Source: Paracoccus endophyticus | Lineage (GTDB): Bacteria > Pseudomonadota > Alphaproteobacteria > Rhodobacterales > Rhodobacteraceae | Assembly (NCBI RefSeq): GCF_003286075.1 | Contig: NZ_QLUV01000001.1 | Span: forward strand, 186,001 to 250,000 | Length of the DNA: 64,000 nucleotides | Reading direction: 5' to 3' | Part shown: positions 62,884-64,000 of the stretch, in pieces | How positions within the stretch are numbered: position 1 is the stretch's first letter | Layout: each line of letters opens with the position of its first letter | Translations under genes and position numbers: made by a program | The notes under the pieces: generated by a model | Databases searched by the model: none | What the model was told of the DNA's origin: nothing | The model's input: the letters and a program-made list of their open reading frames with translations, nothing else

Positions 62884-63753
62884 ATGCAGATAGTTGGCGT
62901 TTGCCGTTTTTCGATGCTGGGCCGGGGCGACTGGAAAGCATACCGCAATCAGCCCGACGAGGCGCTGGAAACCATCTATGCGGAAAAGGCTGCCGAGCTT
63001 TTCACGCCGGAAAGGATGGAGGCGCGGTTCGCGACATTCCTCAACCTGACCCTGGCGTCGGTCGCGGCGCAATCCGATCAGGACTTTCGATTCCTCGTGA
63101 TGTCCTCCGATCGGATGCCGGCACCGTATCAGGATCGCCTGCGGGCGATGTGCGCGGCCTTTCCGCAGGTGGTCCTGCGCTTTCTGCCGCCGATGCACGT
63201 TTCCGAGGCGCAAAAGCAGATCATGGCCGAGGAAGGTATCGAGCTGGCCGACTGCTTGCAGTTCCGTCTGGACGACGATGATTGCGTCTCGCGTGAATTC
63301 GTTCGCCGCCTGCGCCGGGTGGGCCGGATGAACGAAAAGCAGGCCATTCTGGGCGTCAGCTTCAGCCAGCAGTATTACTGCGTGACGGACGGCCCGACCC
63401 GCGGCGTTTACAACTGGTATAGCCCCTTCTTCAGCGCGGGCGCGACGATCAGGCACCCGCGGCACACGGTCTTCGACTATGGCCATTTCCAGATTCCGCG
63501 CCGGATGTATGCGATCACCGACCCGCATTTCCCCAATCTCGTGACGCACCGTGGCGACAACGACACCCCCCGGCATGCGGCTGAAATCCTCAAGAAACGG
63601 GGAATGTACCCGGCCCCCGCCGATGAGGTTGCCGATGTGTTCGCCAAGCATTTCACCTTCATCACGCCCAAGGGACTGGCCGCATGCGGCCTTGACCACC
63701 TGATCCAACTGGATGGATCGCCCCAACGCGAGCGTCGCGCCGCATCGGCGTAA
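62884..63753 (+). CDS. putative rhamnosyltransferase-family protein
   Basis: A 289-residue protein resembling the 'Rhamno_transf' glycosyltransferase group. Seen: CRFSMLGRGDWKAYRNQPDE at the N-terminus, FATFLNLTLASVAAQSDQDF, FRFLVMSSDRMPAPYQDRL, quoted in part as LVMSSDRMP, and a catalytic-looking acidic cluster LQFRLDDDDCVSREFV with HRGDNDTPRHAAEIL near the end. The acceptor and donor are unknown; dTDP-rhamnose from the rfb operon 6 kb away is a possible donor, by inference only. It is 22 bases after the GT61 gene and shares its lower GC. Confidence 0.75.
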   Translation: MQIVGVCRFSMLGRGDWKAYRNQPDEALETIYAEKAAELFTPERMEARFATFLNLTLASVAAQSDQDFRFLVMSSDRMPAPYQDRLRAMCAAFPQVVLRFLPPMHVSEAQKQIMAEEGIELADCLQFRLDDDDCVSREFVRRLRRVGRMNEKQAILGVSFSQQYYCVTDGPTRGVYNWYSPFFSAGATIRHPRHTVFDYGHFQIPRRMYAITDPHFPNLVTHRGDNDTPRHAAEILKKRGMYPAPADEVADVFAKHFTFITPKGLAACGLDHLIQLDGSPQRERRAASA

Positions 63754-63867
63754 TCGCCCTGACTGCCACCGGCGACCATCCGTGCCGGTCACGGCCTGCG
63801 GACGGCGCAGGGCTGATCTGACAGGCGCGTCGGCAAGTCCCCAACGCAACCGCAAGGCGGTGTGGCC

Positions 63868-64000
63868 TCAGCCGGCGTCCGCCGGGCCTGCCATCCTCAC
63901 CAGCTCATACACCAGGTCCAGCGCCTCGCGGGCGCTCAGGCTGTCGGGGTGGACGGCCCGCAGCCGGGCCTCGACGGCCGAGGGGCGGGGCGGGGGCGCG
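63868..64000 (-). CDS. mutS: DNA mismatch repair protein MutS, C-terminal end (partial)
   Basis: The last 43 codons and the TGA stop are in the window; the gene runs off the right edge on the minus strand. The tail LRAVHPDSLSAREALDLVYE followed by LVRMAG matches the usual MutS C-terminus (L-x-x-x-D-P-D-x-L-x-x-R-E-A-L-D-x-L-Y). MutS recognises base mismatches and starts repair. Identification is from this short end only. Confidence 0.8.
   Translation of the reverse strand, partial: APPPRPSAVEARLRAVHPDSLSAREALDLVYELVRMAGPADAG

Overview
The window is chromosomal DNA of very high GC from a carotenoid-producing alphaproteobacterium, most likely a Paracoccus-type member of the Rhodobacterales. 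The grounds are a crtW-crtZ-crtX-crtY-crtI-crtB operon with a convergent crtE (ketolated, hydroxylated and glycosylated carotenoids), a petP/petR regulator pair beside ilvE, a COQ9-family gene divergent from rpsU, a TrcR-type DUF1013 regulator, a UPF0314/DUF2585 protein, and short tightly packed operons with ATGA overlaps. No insertion sequence, prophage, integrase, CRISPR array or rRNA operon is visible. Two tRNA genes are present (Arg-ACG and Cys-GCA).

Layout. 0-1 kb: end of an unknown gene and a PfkB sugar kinase. 1.3-4.7 kb: yidC, a MOSC protein and engB. 4.7-9.3 kb: capsule export (kpsM divergent from kpsE-kpsT) and a phosphomannomutase/phosphoglucomutase. 9.4-11.6 kb: a ketosteroid-isomerase-like, GNAT and nitrilase-family cassette. 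11.7-15.0 kb (minus): rpmH-rnpA-yidD-(37-aa membrane protein)-ttcA, then a degenerate EAL protein. 15.2-19.0 kb: a histidine kinase, tRNA-Arg, an EamA transporter and a manganese catalase. 19.3-29.8 kb: the carotenoid region, with a patatin-like lipase divergent from crtE, and opposite it the run DUF2585-tetR-idi-crtW-crtZ-crtX-crtY-crtI-crtB.

29.9-33.8 kb: a ybbA/ybbP-type ABC system divergent from a tesA-type esterase. 33.9-39.4 kb (minus): waaA and DUF1178, then lysC-ptsP. 39.4-42.4 kb: tRNA-Cys, argG and divergent ilvA. 42.4-44.1 kb: an Hpt phosphotransfer gene interrupted by an amber codon, divergent from a response regulator/PP2C phosphatase, with a CtrA-like site between them. 44.2-52.3 kb (minus): L,D-transpeptidase, SixA-like phosphatase, argB, a large RTX repeat protein, a FemAB-like acyltransferase and ilvE. 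52.5-53.7 kb: petP-petR. 53.8-57.1 kb: rfbC-rfbB-rfbD-rfbA for dTDP-L-rhamnose. 57.2-60.8 kb: rsmD, rpsU, COQ9-like, quinone oxidoreductase, RNase T2. 60.9-63.8 kb: trcR followed by two glycosyltransferase genes of visibly lower GC. The window ends in the 3' end of mutS.

How the genes work together. idi and crtE supply C20 precursor; crtB, crtI and crtY build beta-carotene; crtZ and crtW oxidise it toward astaxanthin; crtX adds a sugar. The TetR gene heading this run is the obvious candidate local regulator. Cell-surface polysaccharide is a second theme: capsule export, a phosphohexomutase, dTDP-rhamnose synthesis, Kdo transfer and two glycosyltransferases. The most unusual items are the amber-interrupted Hpt gene next to a CtrA-like site, the 37-aa membrane protein coupled inside the rnpA-yidD-ttcA operon, the EAL protein that has lost catalytic residues, and the composition of the carotenoid operon.
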